A stretch of 14,807 nucleotides of DNA from Rhodospirillaceae bacterium (GTDB lineage: Bacteria; Pseudomonadota; Alphaproteobacteria; UBA828), in assembly GCA_028819955.1 (NCBI GenBank), contig JAPPKP010000058.1, positions 1-14,807 on the forward strand, written 5' to 3'. Shown here one piece after another: positions 7,780 to 14,807 of this stretch. The notes below the pieces were generated by a model. The model did not search any database, had not been told where the DNA came from, and worked only from the letters and a program-made list of their open reading frames with translations. A program made the translations under genes and the position numbers. Numbering within the stretch: the stretch's first letter is position 1; the number at the start of each line of letters is the position of its first letter.

Positions 7780-8202
7780 TCATGAAGGCTTGTGCTTGAC
7801 GAGGGTCACCTTGTTCATGCCGTCTTCGCGCCGATAGCTGGCCTCGTCCATAAGCTGCTGCACGAGATAGACGCCGAGCCCGCCAATTGGGCGGTTCGGA
7901 ACTTCCGACTCGAGATCCGGCGGCGGCGCTTCGCCAAACGGATCGAACGGCTTGCCGGTGTCGACGATTTCCATGATGAGAGACTTGCTGTCGGAGGTCA
8001 GAGTGATCTGGATCTCCGTTTCCCTGTCGCCGTCCTGACCGTACTTGATGATGTTGGTGCCGATCTCTTCGAGCACGAGCTCGATTTGATACAGAAGCTC
8101 AGGAGGCCAACGTTCGGCTTGCGATAGGATACTGACCGCCGCTTGAATGCGCTCAATCTCGTTGAGCTGCGCCTCCATATTGAGTGTGAGGTTCGCGCCC
8201 AC
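7780..8202 (-). CDS. RsbW-type anti-sigma factor / GHKL ATPase
   Basis: A 140-residue single-domain GHKL ATPase of the RsbW/SpoIIAB class (HATPase_c_2). The N box is LEEIGTNIIKYG (residues 44-55, with E46 and N50), the G1 box is DTGKPFDP (81-88) and the G2 box is GGLGVYLVQQLMDE (107-120). Such proteins bind a sigma factor or phosphorylate a STAS-domain antagonist. No sigma factor, STAS protein or PP2C phosphatase gene is in the window, so its partner is unknown. The GTG start at 8202 is supported by GAGGA seven bases upstream; the ATG eight codons inside has less support. It stands alone, about 226 bases from the HpnB-like gene downstream and about 250 bases from tRNA-His upstream. Confidence 0.85.
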   Translation of the reverse strand: MGANLTLNMEAQLNEIERIQAAVSILSQAERWPPELLYQIELVLEEIGTNIIKYGQDGDRETEIQITLTSDSKSLIMEIVDTGKPFDPFGEAPPPDLESEVPNRPIGGLGVYLVQQLMDEASYRREDGMNKVTLVKHKPS

Positions 8203-8455
8203 TTTTCGGTCCTCGCTCGATAAGGGGTCACACGAGCACTGTTGTCGCGTCGGCCGAGGCCTATCCCGCCCGATCTTCTGCGCCGCGGCTCAGCCGACGC
8301 CCTGCGCTGGAGTCCCGGGCGCAGCGTTGCCAACGGCCTGATTCCACACGCTGCTATACCCGAAGACGCTTGGCAAGCATTCGTTCGCGTTGCGGCAGTA
8401 TTGGCCAAAGGGGACGATGCTGTCCGGAAGGCAGTGCATGCCGCTGAACGAGGAA

Positions 8456-8533
<78 letters not shown>

Positions 8534-8540
8534 ACCGACG

Positions 8541-8557
8541 GCTTCACTTAGTGAAGC
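8541..8557. repeat. 17-base palindrome, possible operator over the tRNA-His -10 site
   Basis: GCTTCACT (8541-8548), a central T, then AGTGAAGC (8550-8557): two perfect 8-base arms around one base. It lies seven bases outside the tRNA-His 5' end, overlaps the predicted -10 hexamer of that promoter, and is 29 bases before the gamma-glutamyltransferase ATG. The single-base centre fits a protein-binding site in duplex DNA better than an RNA hairpin. No regulator is identified. Confidence 0.45.
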
Positions 8558-8573
8558 GCCGGTGCGGCGTCAA
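8545..8573 (-). promoter_or_regulatory. Predicted sigma-70 promoter of tRNA-His
   Basis: Reading the minus strand, TTGACG (8568-8573) is followed by a 17-base spacer and TAAGTG (8545-8550). The mature tRNA begins 11 bases after the -10 hexamer, the right distance for a tRNA promoter with a short leader. The -35 box is a good match and is preceded by C (CTTGAC, common in alphaproteobacterial stable-RNA promoters); the -10 box matches the consensus weakly. Confidence 0.5.
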
Positions 8574-8586
8574 GCGGCCGAAGGGG

Positions 8587-10329
8587 ATGCCCGCCGAGCC
8601 GGTCAGGCGGTGGTGGCCGCTCCGCGCGAGAGTCGCCGCTTTGTCTGTTCTCGCGCTGGCGATTTTGGCGAGTCCCTGCGGCGCCAACGCAGCCGACGCC
8701 CCGGTCCGCGCCGATCGCGCCATGATTGCCGCGGCGCACCCTGCGGCGGCAGAGGCCGGCGCCCGCATCCTCGCAGAGGGCGGCGCGGCCATCGATGCGG
8801 CCATCGCGGCGCAAATGGTGCTCGGGCTGGTCGAGCCGCAGTCGTCGGGCATCGGCGGCGGCGGATTCCTGCTCCATTACGACGCGGCGCGGGACACCGT
8901 GGCAAGCTACGACGGCCGCGAGACAGCGCCGGCCGCGGCCGACGAGACCCTGTTCCTGGCTGCGGACGGCACGCCGCGTCCGTGGCCGGAGGCCGCCGTC
9001 GGCGGGCTCTCGGTCGGCGTGCCGGGTGTGGTGCGGATGCTCGAGCAAGCGCACCGCGCTCATGGCCGGACACCCTGGGCTCGCCTGTTCGAGCCTGCCG
9101 CGGCCCTCGCCGAGCGCGGCTTTGCCATCACGCCCCGGCTTGCGCGCATGATCGAGAGGAACCCCGATCTCGCGCGCTTCCCGGACGCCCGCGCCTACTT
9201 CTTTCACCCGGACGGTAGCCCGAAGAGCGCCGGCGAAACGCTGGTCAACCCCGCCTATGCCGAGACCATGCGCGCCATCGCGCAGGCCGGGGCGGACGCG
9301 TTGCACGAAGGACGGATCGCGGCGGAAATCGTCGCCACCGTGCAGGACGACCCGGTGAATCCGGGCTCGCTCGCGCTCACCGACCTTACCGGCTACCGCG
9401 CCAAGGAGCGGCCGCCGGTCTGCGGCGACTACCGACGCCACCGGGTCTGCAGCATGGGGCCGCCGAGCTCCGGCGGCGTCACCTTGCTGCAAACCCTCGG
9501 GCTGCTGGAACGCTTCGACCTCGCCGCACTTGCCCCCGGCTCGGTGGAGCCCGTCCACCTGATCAGCGAGGCGAGCCGCCTCGCCTTCGCCGACCGCAAT
9601 CGTTACCTGGCGGATGCGGACTTCGTGCCGGTCCCGGTGAAAGGGCTGCTCGATCCCGGCTACCTGCGCCGGCGCGCCGGCCTGATCGAGCCCGACCACG
9701 CCATGGGCGAGGCCGCGCCGGGCGCGCCCCCTGGTTCCGAAGGCTTCGCGCGGGCCGACGCGGCGGCGCCCGAGTTCGCCTCCACCAGCCATCTCTCGGT
9801 CGTCGATGCGCAGGGCAACGCCGTCTCCTTCACCACCAGCGTGGAGCGCGCCTTCGGCTCGCGCCTGATGGCGGCGGGGTTTTTCCTGAACAACCAGCTC
9901 ACGGACTTCTCCTTTGCCCCGACCGGCGAACACGGCCCGGTCGCGAACCGCGTGCAGCCGGGCAAGCGCCCGCGCTCGTCCATGACACCGACGCTGATCT
10001 TCGACGAGGCGGGCCGACTGGTCGCGGCCCTCGGCTCGCCCGGCGGCTCGCGCATCATCGGCTTCGTCGCCCAGTCCGTGATCGCCCTGCTCGATTGGGG
10101 CCTGGACGCCCAGGCCGCGCTCAGCCTGCCCCGGCACGTCAACCGCAACGGCGTGACCGAGCTGGAGGCGGGCACCGCGCTCGAACGGATCGCGCCCCCG
10201 TTGGAGGCGCTGGGGCATGACGTGCGCGTTCGGCCCCTGGTGAGCGGCCTGCACGCCATCCGCCGAGTCGAAGGCGGGCTAGAGGGCGGCGCCGACCCGC
10301 GCCGGGAGGGCATCGCCCTCGGTCACTGA
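8587..10329 (+). CDS. ggt: Gamma-glutamyltransferase, exported
   Basis: A 580-residue precursor that hydrolyses or transfers the gamma-glutamyl group of glutathione and related compounds in the periplasm, after self-cleavage into two subunits. A signal peptide is visible: basic start with RR at 7-8, hydrophobic VAALSVLALAILA, and a likely cut after ANA near residue 35. Family landmarks follow in order: SGIGGGGFLLHYD (87-99), the glutamate-binding Arg in YDGRETAP (R111), and the cleavage site STSHLSVVD with the nucleophile Thr at residue 400. Then come NNQLTDFSF, PGKRPRSSMTPT and the oxyanion motif LGSPGGSRI near 482-490. The second Thr usual in TTH is Ser here. GTG at 8551 is an alternative start. 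It is divergent from tRNA-His with only 53 bases between, and convergent with the histidine kinase, 15 bases apart. Confidence 0.93.
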   Translation: MPAEPVRRWWPLRARVAALSVLALAILASPCGANAADAPVRADRAMIAAAHPAAAEAGARILAEGGAAIDAAIAAQMVLGLVEPQSSGIGGGGFLLHYDAARDTVASYDGRETAPAAADETLFLAADGTPRPWPEAAVGGLSVGVPGVVRMLEQAHRAHGRTPWARLFEPAAALAERGFAITPRLARMIERNPDLARFPDARAYFFHPDGSPKSAGETLVNPAYAETMRAIAQAGADALHEGRIAAEIVATVQDDPVNPGSLALTDLTGYRAKERPPVCGDYRRHRVCSMGPPSSGGVTLLQTLGLLERFDLAALAPGSVEPVHLISEASRLAFADRNRYLADADFVPVPVKGLLDPGYLRRRAGLIEPDHAMGEAAPGAPPGSEGFARADAAAPEFASTSHLSVVDAQGNAVSFTTSVERAFGSRLMAAGFFLNNQLTDFSFAPTGEHGPVANRVQPGKRPRSSMTPTLIFDEAGRLVAALGSPGGSRIIGFVAQSVIALLDWGLDAQAALSLPRHVNRNGVTELEAGTALERIAPPLEALGHDVRVRPLVSGLHAIRRVEGGLEGGADPRREGIALGH

Positions 10330-10344
10330 ACTGCGCCCCCCTGA

Positions 10345-11787
10345 TTACGCCTCCTGCGTCACGGCGTCCTCCCGGTCGGAAGGGTCGGGCAAGCGCAGCC
10401 TGAACACGGTGCCTGCCGAGTCGGTGCGCTCCAGGCTTATGTCGCCGCCGTGGTTGCGCACGAGGTCCCGCGCGATGGCGAGGCCGAGGCCGGTGCCGTC
10501 GTCGCGGCCGCCGTCCGCAAAGGCTTCGAACAGGTGGTCCCGCACCGGGGCGGAAATGCCGGGCCCGGTATCCGCGACCTCGACGAGGGTTTCGCTCGAG
10601 TCGTGCCAGGCGCCGACCCGCACCGTCCCGCCCCCGTCCTTGAAGGCCAGCGCCTGCACCGCGTTCTGGGTCAGGTTGCTGATCACCCGATAGAGCTGAT
10701 CGCGGTCGGCGGTCACGCTCAGCTCCGGCGGCACCTCGTTGCGCCAGTCCACCGAGGCATCGTCGATGGGGAGCGCCGCCCGCACCTCGTCGACCAGTGG
10801 CGCCAGCGCGAACGACGCGCGGCGCGGTGCCGGCAGGCGGCCCGTCGCGAAGCTCAGCGTGTGCGTGCAGAGCGTGATCGCCCGATCGATCGCGGCGACC
10901 AGCGGCAGCGTCAGCTTCTGCACCTCGGGGTCGCGCGCCGCAGCCAGGCGGTCGGTCAGCACGGCGGCGGTCGCCAGCATGTTGCGGAGGTCGTGGTTGA
11001 TCTTGGCCACGCCGGCACCCAGCGCTGCAAGTCGCGCCCGCTGATGCAGCGCCGCCCGCACCCGCCGCTGCATGACTTGCAGCTCCCGCTGCGCGAGGCC
11101 GATCTCGTCGCGTCTGCCGCTCACCCTGACCGTCGCGGCTGCGTCCTCCGGCGCGCGGCGGAACGAGACCAGGCTGTCGGTCATGCGGCCGAGCGGCAGC
11201 ACCATGAGCCAGTGCAGCGAGACATAGACCAAGCCGGCGACGACGATCGCCAGAATGATCGAGAGCCACAGAATGCGCCCCGAATAGTCGAGCATCGACG
11301 CGAACATCGGGGCTTCCGGCAGCACGATCTCGACCACCGTGTCGGCCGGATCGCCGGGCGCCTTGCCCATGACCCGGATCGTGCGCTCGCCGCCGTGACG
11401 TAGCGTGTCGGCCGCGTGCGCGATCAGGCCCATAGCCGTCTCCTCGCGCAGGTCGAAGCTCGTGTCGACGGCGAGCGGCATGTCGCTGGCGAGCACCAGC
11501 CGGCGGGATCCCGGCCGCTTGATGGAGATCGTCGAGACGCCCGCGCGCTCCAGCAGGGATGTGCGAAGCTCCTCGGTCACCATCCCGTCCGGCGACGCCT
11601 CCACCGCCAGCGCCGCGATCCGCGCGGCTTCGATCCGCTCTTCGAGGAAGACCAGGCGGTGGCGTGCGATCGAGGGGACGTAGATGAAGACCTCGCCCAG
11701 AAGGACGAAGAATATCGTGAGCACCAGCAGCCGCGCCGAAAGGCCGCGTGCGGCTCGCGACAACACCGTAAGGGAAATCCCAGCCAA
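10345..11787 (-). CDS. Orphan membrane sensor histidine kinase (HAMP, HisKA, HATPase)
   Basis: A 480-residue kinase. The first membrane helix is at about residues 17-40 and an extracytoplasmic sensor region of about 125 residues follows. The second helix is at about 170-195, then a HAMP-like linker (196-250). The dimerisation/phosphoacceptor segment has AKINHDLRNMLATA, with His265 as the predicted phosphorylated residue. The ATPase domain has the N box NLTQNAVQAL (371-380, Asn375), DTGPGI (406-411) and GTGLGLAIA (431-439). The HDLRN form of the H box is of the NtrB-like type. No PAS domain and no adjacent response regulator are present. The start is uncertain: TTG at 11787 gives the longest form and GTG at 11766 is an alternative. 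It follows the flavoprotein gene by 65 bases on the same strand. The sensed signal is unknown; the sensor region contains no cysteine or obvious haem motif. Confidence 0.9.
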   Translation of the reverse strand: MAGISLTVLSRAARGLSARLLVLTIFFVLLGEVFIYVPSIARHRLVFLEERIEAARIAALAVEASPDGMVTEELRTSLLERAGVSTISIKRPGSRRLVLASDMPLAVDTSFDLREETAMGLIAHAADTLRHGGERTIRVMGKAPGDPADTVVEIVLPEAPMFASMLDYSGRILWLSIILAIVVAGLVYVSLHWLMVLPLGRMTDSLVSFRRAPEDAAATVRVSGRRDEIGLAQRELQVMQRRVRAALHQRARLAALGAGVAKINHDLRNMLATAAVLTDRLAAARDPEVQKLTLPLVAAIDRAITLCTHTLSFATGRLPAPRRASFALAPLVDEVRAALPIDDASVDWRNEVPPELSVTADRDQLYRVISNLTQNAVQALAFKDGGGTVRVGAWHDSSETLVEVADTGPGISAPVRDHLFEAFADGGRDDGTGLGLAIARDLVRNHGGDISLERTDSAGTVFRLRLPDPSDREDAVTQEA

Positions 11788-11852
11788 AGCGTCCCGGAGC
11801 GATCGCCTGTTGCCTCGCCGCTCCGACTATAGAGCCGGCAACCGGCGGGCGA

Positions 11853-13262
11853 CTAGCCCAATCGGGCGAGCATGCGGACGAGGCGTCGCGTGCGCGGACC
11901 GAACAGCATCGGCGCGTGGAAGCTGCCGGCGGCCCGCGCGCTCGCCTCGCTCATGGTTGGATAAGGCACGATCGCCTGCGCCAGCTTGCTGACCCCGATC
12001 TTGTACTGCACCGCCAGCACCCACGGCAGGATCAGCTCGCCCGCGTGCTTGCCGACGATGGAGGCGCCCAGCACCCGGCCCCGCTTCGTCGCGACCACCT
12101 TGACCAGCCCGGCCGTGGCGCCTTCGGCGATGGCGCGGTCGTTCTCCTCGAAGGGGAAGCGCAGGATGCGCAGCTCGTGCCCCTTGGCGCGCGCCTCCGC
12201 CTCGCTCATGCCGACGTGGGCGAGCTCGGGGTCGGTGTAGGTGACCCACGGCACCGCGTTGTAGCGCGCCTTCGCGGGCAGCCGGAAGAGCGCGTTGGTG
12301 ATGATGATGCGCGACTGATAGCTCGCCGCATGGGTGAAGCGGTAGGGGCCGACCACGTCGCCCGCCGCGAAGATGCGCTTGTTGGTCGTGCGCAGGCGCG
12401 CATCCACCAGCGGCACGCCGTCGTTGAGCGCGACGTTCGCCTTCTCCAGGCCGAGGCCGTCGATCTTGGGCCGCCGCCCCGCCGCCACCAGAAGGTGCGA
12501 GCCGCTGATCCGCCGGCTCGCATCGCCCTCGCCGCAGGTGATGGTGACGCAGCCGTCGGCGTTCGCCTCGGCCGCTGTGACCCGGCTCTCCTCGTGGACC
12601 GTCACGCCCTCTTCGATCAGCTGCGCACGCACGATGGCCGCGAGCTCCGGATCGTCGCGCCAAAGCAGCTGCTTCGATTCCACCAGCGTGACCTGCGCGC
12701 CCAGCCGGCGGAAGGCCTGGGCCATCTCGGACCCGACCGGGCCGCCGCCCAGTACCAGCAGATGACTCGGCTCCGGCGCCGAGTCGAACAGGGTCTCGTT
12801 GGTGAAGTAGGGCACGGTGTCGAGCCCCGGCACCGGCGGGACGAGAGGCGCGGAGCCGGTGGCGACGATGAAGCGCCGCGCGGTGACGCTGGTGCTGCCC
12901 ACCTCCAGGAACCGCGGAGCGACGAACTGGGCCTTGCCGAGCTCCACGTGGACGCCGAGGCCTTGGAACCGCACCACCGAATCGTGAGGCTCGATCGCCG
13001 CGATGGCGCCCCGCATGTGCTCGTAGGCGGCGGCGAAATCGTCGCCCCGCGCCGCGGCCGCCAGCAGCGCCTTGGAGGGGACGCAGCCCGTGTTCAGGCA
13101 CTCGCCCCCCATGCGGGATTGCTCGATCAGGATCACGGAGGCGCCCATCTGGACCGCGCCCGCAGCGAGCGAGAGCCCCGCCGACCCGGCCCCGATCACG
13201 CAGAGATCCGCCCGGATCCGGTCGGTGATGGATTTCGACCCGACTACGCTCGCTGTTCCCAC
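11853..13262 (-). CDS. MerA/Lpd-family flavoprotein disulfide reductase with Tyr in place of the catalytic His
   Basis: A 469-residue class I pyridine nucleotide-disulfide oxidoreductase. The FAD motif is LCVIGAGSAGLS near residues 20-31 and the redox-active pair is C55 and C60 in GGECLNTGCVPSKALL. The NAD(P) motif is LLVLGGGPVGSEMAQ, the second FAD motif is RIFAAGDVVGPYRFTHAA, and the dimerisation domain follows. Lipoamide dehydrogenase and glutathione reductase carry HPTxxE in this last domain; here it is YPTMSE, as in mercuric reductase, which also has Tyr. But the N-terminal metal-binding domain and the C-terminal Cys pair of MerA are absent, so true Hg(II) reduction is doubtful. GTG at 13262 has AAGG upstream and overlaps the end of holC by 19 bases; TTG at 13286 is an alternative. 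No lipoyl-dependent complex genes are nearby. The substrate is unknown. Confidence 0.88.
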   Translation of the reverse strand: MGTASVVGSKSITDRIRADLCVIGAGSAGLSLAAGAVQMGASVILIEQSRMGGECLNTGCVPSKALLAAAARGDDFAAAYEHMRGAIAAIEPHDSVVRFQGLGVHVELGKAQFVAPRFLEVGSTSVTARRFIVATGSAPLVPPVPGLDTVPYFTNETLFDSAPEPSHLLVLGGGPVGSEMAQAFRRLGAQVTLVESKQLLWRDDPELAAIVRAQLIEEGVTVHEESRVTAAEANADGCVTITCGEGDASRRISGSHLLVAAGRRPKIDGLGLEKANVALNDGVPLVDARLRTTNKRIFAAGDVVGPYRFTHAASYQSRIIITNALFRLPAKARYNAVPWVTYTDPELAHVGMSEAEARAKGHELRILRFPFEENDRAIAEGATAGLVKVVATKRGRVLGASIVGKHAGELILPWVLAVQYKIGVSKLAQAIVPYPTMSEASARAAGSFHAPMLFGPRTRRLVRMLARLG

Positions 13263-13693
13263 GACCCACCTTGCGTCTGCTCCCAATAGGTGACGGTGTT
13301 GCCCCGCTCCTTGTGAGCCCGCCAGCGGCCTCGCGCCGCCTCCAGCGCCGCCGGATCGGTACCGTCGAACATGTCGAGGCAGCGCTCGAAGCGGCCGGGA
13401 TCGGCAGGGGCGACACCGTCGACCATGACGGCGATTTGAGCGCCGTTGGGATTGATGTCGTCGGTTGCAAGAAAGATCGGCTGGCGCTCGGGCCGGCCGT
13501 CCCGCGCCGTGCCGTGGGGCAGAAACGAGCCCTGATCGTAGGTCCAGAGCGCCGCGTTCAGCGCCTCCGCGCGCTCTTCCGAGCCGGCCAGCACCACGGC
13601 GCGGCGCCCGCTCTCCACCACCTTCTCCAACAGCTTGGGGAGCGCCTTCTCCAGCGGCGTGCGGCGAAGCTGGTAGAAGGCGATCTCGACCAT
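13244..13693 (-). CDS. holC: DNA polymerase III chi subunit
   Basis: A 149-residue HolC-family protein that, in the clamp-loader complex, links the polymerase III holoenzyme to single-stranded DNA-binding protein. Diagnostic segments are the start MVEIAFYQL, LWTYDQGSFLPHG (about residues 50-62) and QPIFLATDDINPNGA (about 75-89). Length is normal for the alphaproteobacterial form. ATG at 13693 is chosen because family proteins begin here; the frame is open 12 codons further upstream into pepA. It starts 10 bases after pepA, the standard order in alphaproteobacteria. Downstream it overlaps a flavoprotein gene rather than the ndk gene often found at this place. Confidence 0.92.
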   Translation of the reverse strand: MVEIAFYQLRRTPLEKALPKLLEKVVESGRRAVVLAGSEERAEALNAALWTYDQGSFLPHGTARDGRPERQPIFLATDDINPNGAQIAVMVDGVAPADPGRFERCLDMFDGTDPAALEAARGRWRAHKERGNTVTYWEQTQGGSWEQRA

Positions 13694-13703
13694 CGCTCGG
13701 GCG

Positions 13704-14807
13704 TCAGGCCTCGTAGTGCGCGCGCACAAGCTGGTCGAGGAGCCGGACGCCGAAGCCCGACGCGCCCTTGGGCACGGTCGGGTCGTGGTCGCCCTTCATC
13801 CAGGCCATGCCCGCGATGTCGAGATGGGCCCACGGCACGCCGTTGACGAAGCGCTCGAGGAAGACCGCGCCGGCGACACTGCCGGCCTCCCGCCCCTTGC
13901 CGACGTTCTTCATGTCGGCGATGGCGGAATCGATGTCCTTGTTGTAGCGCTCGCCGAGCGGCATGCGCCAGACCTCCTCGCCGCTCTCCTTGCCCGCCGC
14001 GATCAGCCGCTCCGACAGCTCGTCGTCGTTGCTGAAGAGACCGGCGTGGTAAGTGCCGAGGCTGACGATGATCGCGCCGGTCAGCGTGGCGAGGTCGACC
14101 ATGAAGCGGGGCTTGTAGGTCGCCTGCGCGTACCAGAGGACATCGGCAAGCACGAGGCGGCCCTCGGCGTCGGTGTTGATGACCTCGATGGTCTGACCCG
14201 ACATGGAGGTGACGACATCGCCGGGCCGCTGCGCCTTGCCGTCTGGCATGTTCTCCACCAGGCCGACCATGCCGATGGCGTTGACCCGCGCCCTGCGGCC
14301 GGCCAGGCATTTCATCAGCCCGAACACCGCCGCCGAGCCGGCCATGTCGTACTTCATCTCCTCCATGCCCTGGCTCGGCTTGATAGAGATGCCGCCGGTA
14401 TCGAAGGTCACGCCCTTGCCGATGAAGGCGACGGGCTGCTGGTCGGCGCCGTCGGGCGCACCGTTCCAGCGCATGATCGCGAGATAGGGCTCGTGGTCGC
14501 TGCCCTGGGCGACGCCGAGTAGCGAGCCCATGCCGAGCGAGGCCATCTTGTCGCGGTCCAGCAGCTCGACCTCGATTCCGTCTTCGGTCAGCGCCTCGAT
14601 ATCTTCCGAGATGGTCTTGGGATACTTGACGTTGCTCGGCTCGGAGACGAGGTCGCGCGCGGCGAAGACGCCGTCGGCCAGGCTCGCGTTCGCCTCGAAT
14701 GCGTCTTCCGCCGCCGCAGGCTCGTCGAGCATCACCGCGAGCTCGGCAAGGCTCTTCTTGTCCTCGTCCTTCTTCTTGGTGTGGTACTTGTCGAAGCTGT
14801 AGCTGCC
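13704..14807 (-). CDS. pepA: Leucyl aminopeptidase (M17), 5' end cut by the window
   Basis: The C-terminal 367 residues of a cytosolic two-metal leucine aminopeptidase; the N-terminal domain lies outside the window, and the frame is open to the last base. The first visible residues, SYSFDKY then TKKK, match the known interdomain region. In the numbering of this fragment the metal ligands are K131, D136, D154, D213 and E215, and the catalytic residues K143 and R217 are present in [15 protein letters not shown] and NTDAEGRL. All active-site positions are intact, so the enzyme should be functional. It trims N-terminal residues from peptides, including the Cys-Gly released by gamma-glutamyltransferase in other bacteria. 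In transcription order it is followed at 10 bases by holC. Confidence 0.95.
   Translation of the reverse strand, partial: GSYSFDKYHTKKKDEDKKSLAELAVMLDEPAAAEDAFEANASLADGVFAARDLVSEPSNVKYPKTISEDIEALTEDGIEVELLDRDKMASLGMGSLLGVAQGSDHEPYLAIMRWNGAPDGADQQPVAFIGKGVTFDTGGISIKPSQGMEEMKYDMAGSAAVFGLMKCLAGRRARVNAIGMVGLVENMPDGKAQRPGDVVTSMSGQTIEVINTDAEGRLVLADVLWYAQATYKPRFMVDLATLTGAIIVSLGTYHAGLFSNDDELSERLIAAGKESGEEVWRMPLGERYNKDIDSAIADMKNVGKGREAGSVAGAVFLERFVNGVPWAHLDIAGMAWMKGDHDPTVPKGASGFGVRLLDQLVRAHYEA

Noticed and set aside
8548..10254. 568-codon minus-strand frame opposite ggt
   Set aside because: It is antisense to a complete ggt with all catalytic motifs; composition is Arg/Gly/Ala-rich with no domain, as expected of shadow frames in GC-rich DNA.
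11834..11846. GCCGG-CAA-CCGGC hairpin between the flavoprotein and kinase genes
   Set aside because: Stem of only five bases, with no T run after it on the transcribed strand, so it is not a convincing terminator.
11916..13289. 457-codon plus-strand frame opposite the flavoprotein gene
   Set aside because: The opposite strand carries an intact flavoprotein; this frame has no recognisable motif and is a GC shadow.

Overview
The window is gene-dense, GC-rich chromosomal DNA from a proteobacterium, most likely an alphaproteobacterium. The grounds are the plant-type (GCS2) glutamate-cysteine ligase, the pepA-holC pair and an HpnB-like glycosyltransferase. The tRNA-His keeps the ordinary bacterial G-1:C73 pair, which argues against the Rhizobiales/Rhodobacterales/Caulobacterales group and leans towards a Rhodospirillales-like lineage. 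That placement is inference. No insertion sequence, phage gene, integrase or CRISPR array is visible. Most features look like core or semi-core metabolism.

Layout. (1) 103-2650, plus strand: glutamate-cysteine ligase (gshA) followed with a tiny overlap by a class I/II aminotransferase that has no ordinary start codon where its conserved N-terminus begins. (2) 2662-6344, minus strand: a four-gene unit. Read in transcription order it encodes a small [2Fe-2S] protein, an FAD/NAD oxidoreductase with a C-terminal BFD-like [2Fe-2S] domain, a DadA-type FAD amine oxidase and a GNAT acetyltransferase. The first three match the subunit plan of hydrogen cyanide synthase HcnABC, opine oxidase and D-hydroxyproline dehydrogenase, and they overlap by 4 bases at both junctions. 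(3) 6405-7553, minus strand: an HpnB-like membrane glycosyltransferase. (4) 7780-8202, minus strand: a stand-alone RsbW-type anti-sigma/GHKL ATPase. (5) 8456-8533, minus strand: tRNA-His with encoded CCA, with a promoter that overlaps a 17-base palindrome. (6) 8587-10329, plus strand: an exported gamma-glutamyltransferase. (7) 10345-14807, minus strand: in transcription order pepA (cut by the window edge), holC, a MerA/Lpd-family flavoprotein disulfide reductase overlapping holC, and an orphan membrane histidine kinase.

How the genes relate. gshA starts glutathione synthesis and the periplasmic gamma-glutamyltransferase can break glutathione down, so both ends of thiol turnover are here, although in separate transcription units. 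The three-subunit dehydrogenase probably oxidises a D-amino acid, imino acid or opine-like compound and passes electrons through its [2Fe-2S] centres; its substrate cannot be read from the sequence. The flavoprotein downstream of holC has the redox CxxxxC, but a Tyr where dihydrolipoamide dehydrogenase and glutathione reductase carry the His of the His-Glu pair. It may feed the histidine kinase encoded just after it, but that is speculation.

No gene-free stretch exceeds 300 bases. The two largest gaps, about 7554-7779 and 8203-8455, contain no convincing gene. The 102 bases before gshA hold its ribosome-binding site and nothing else I can support.
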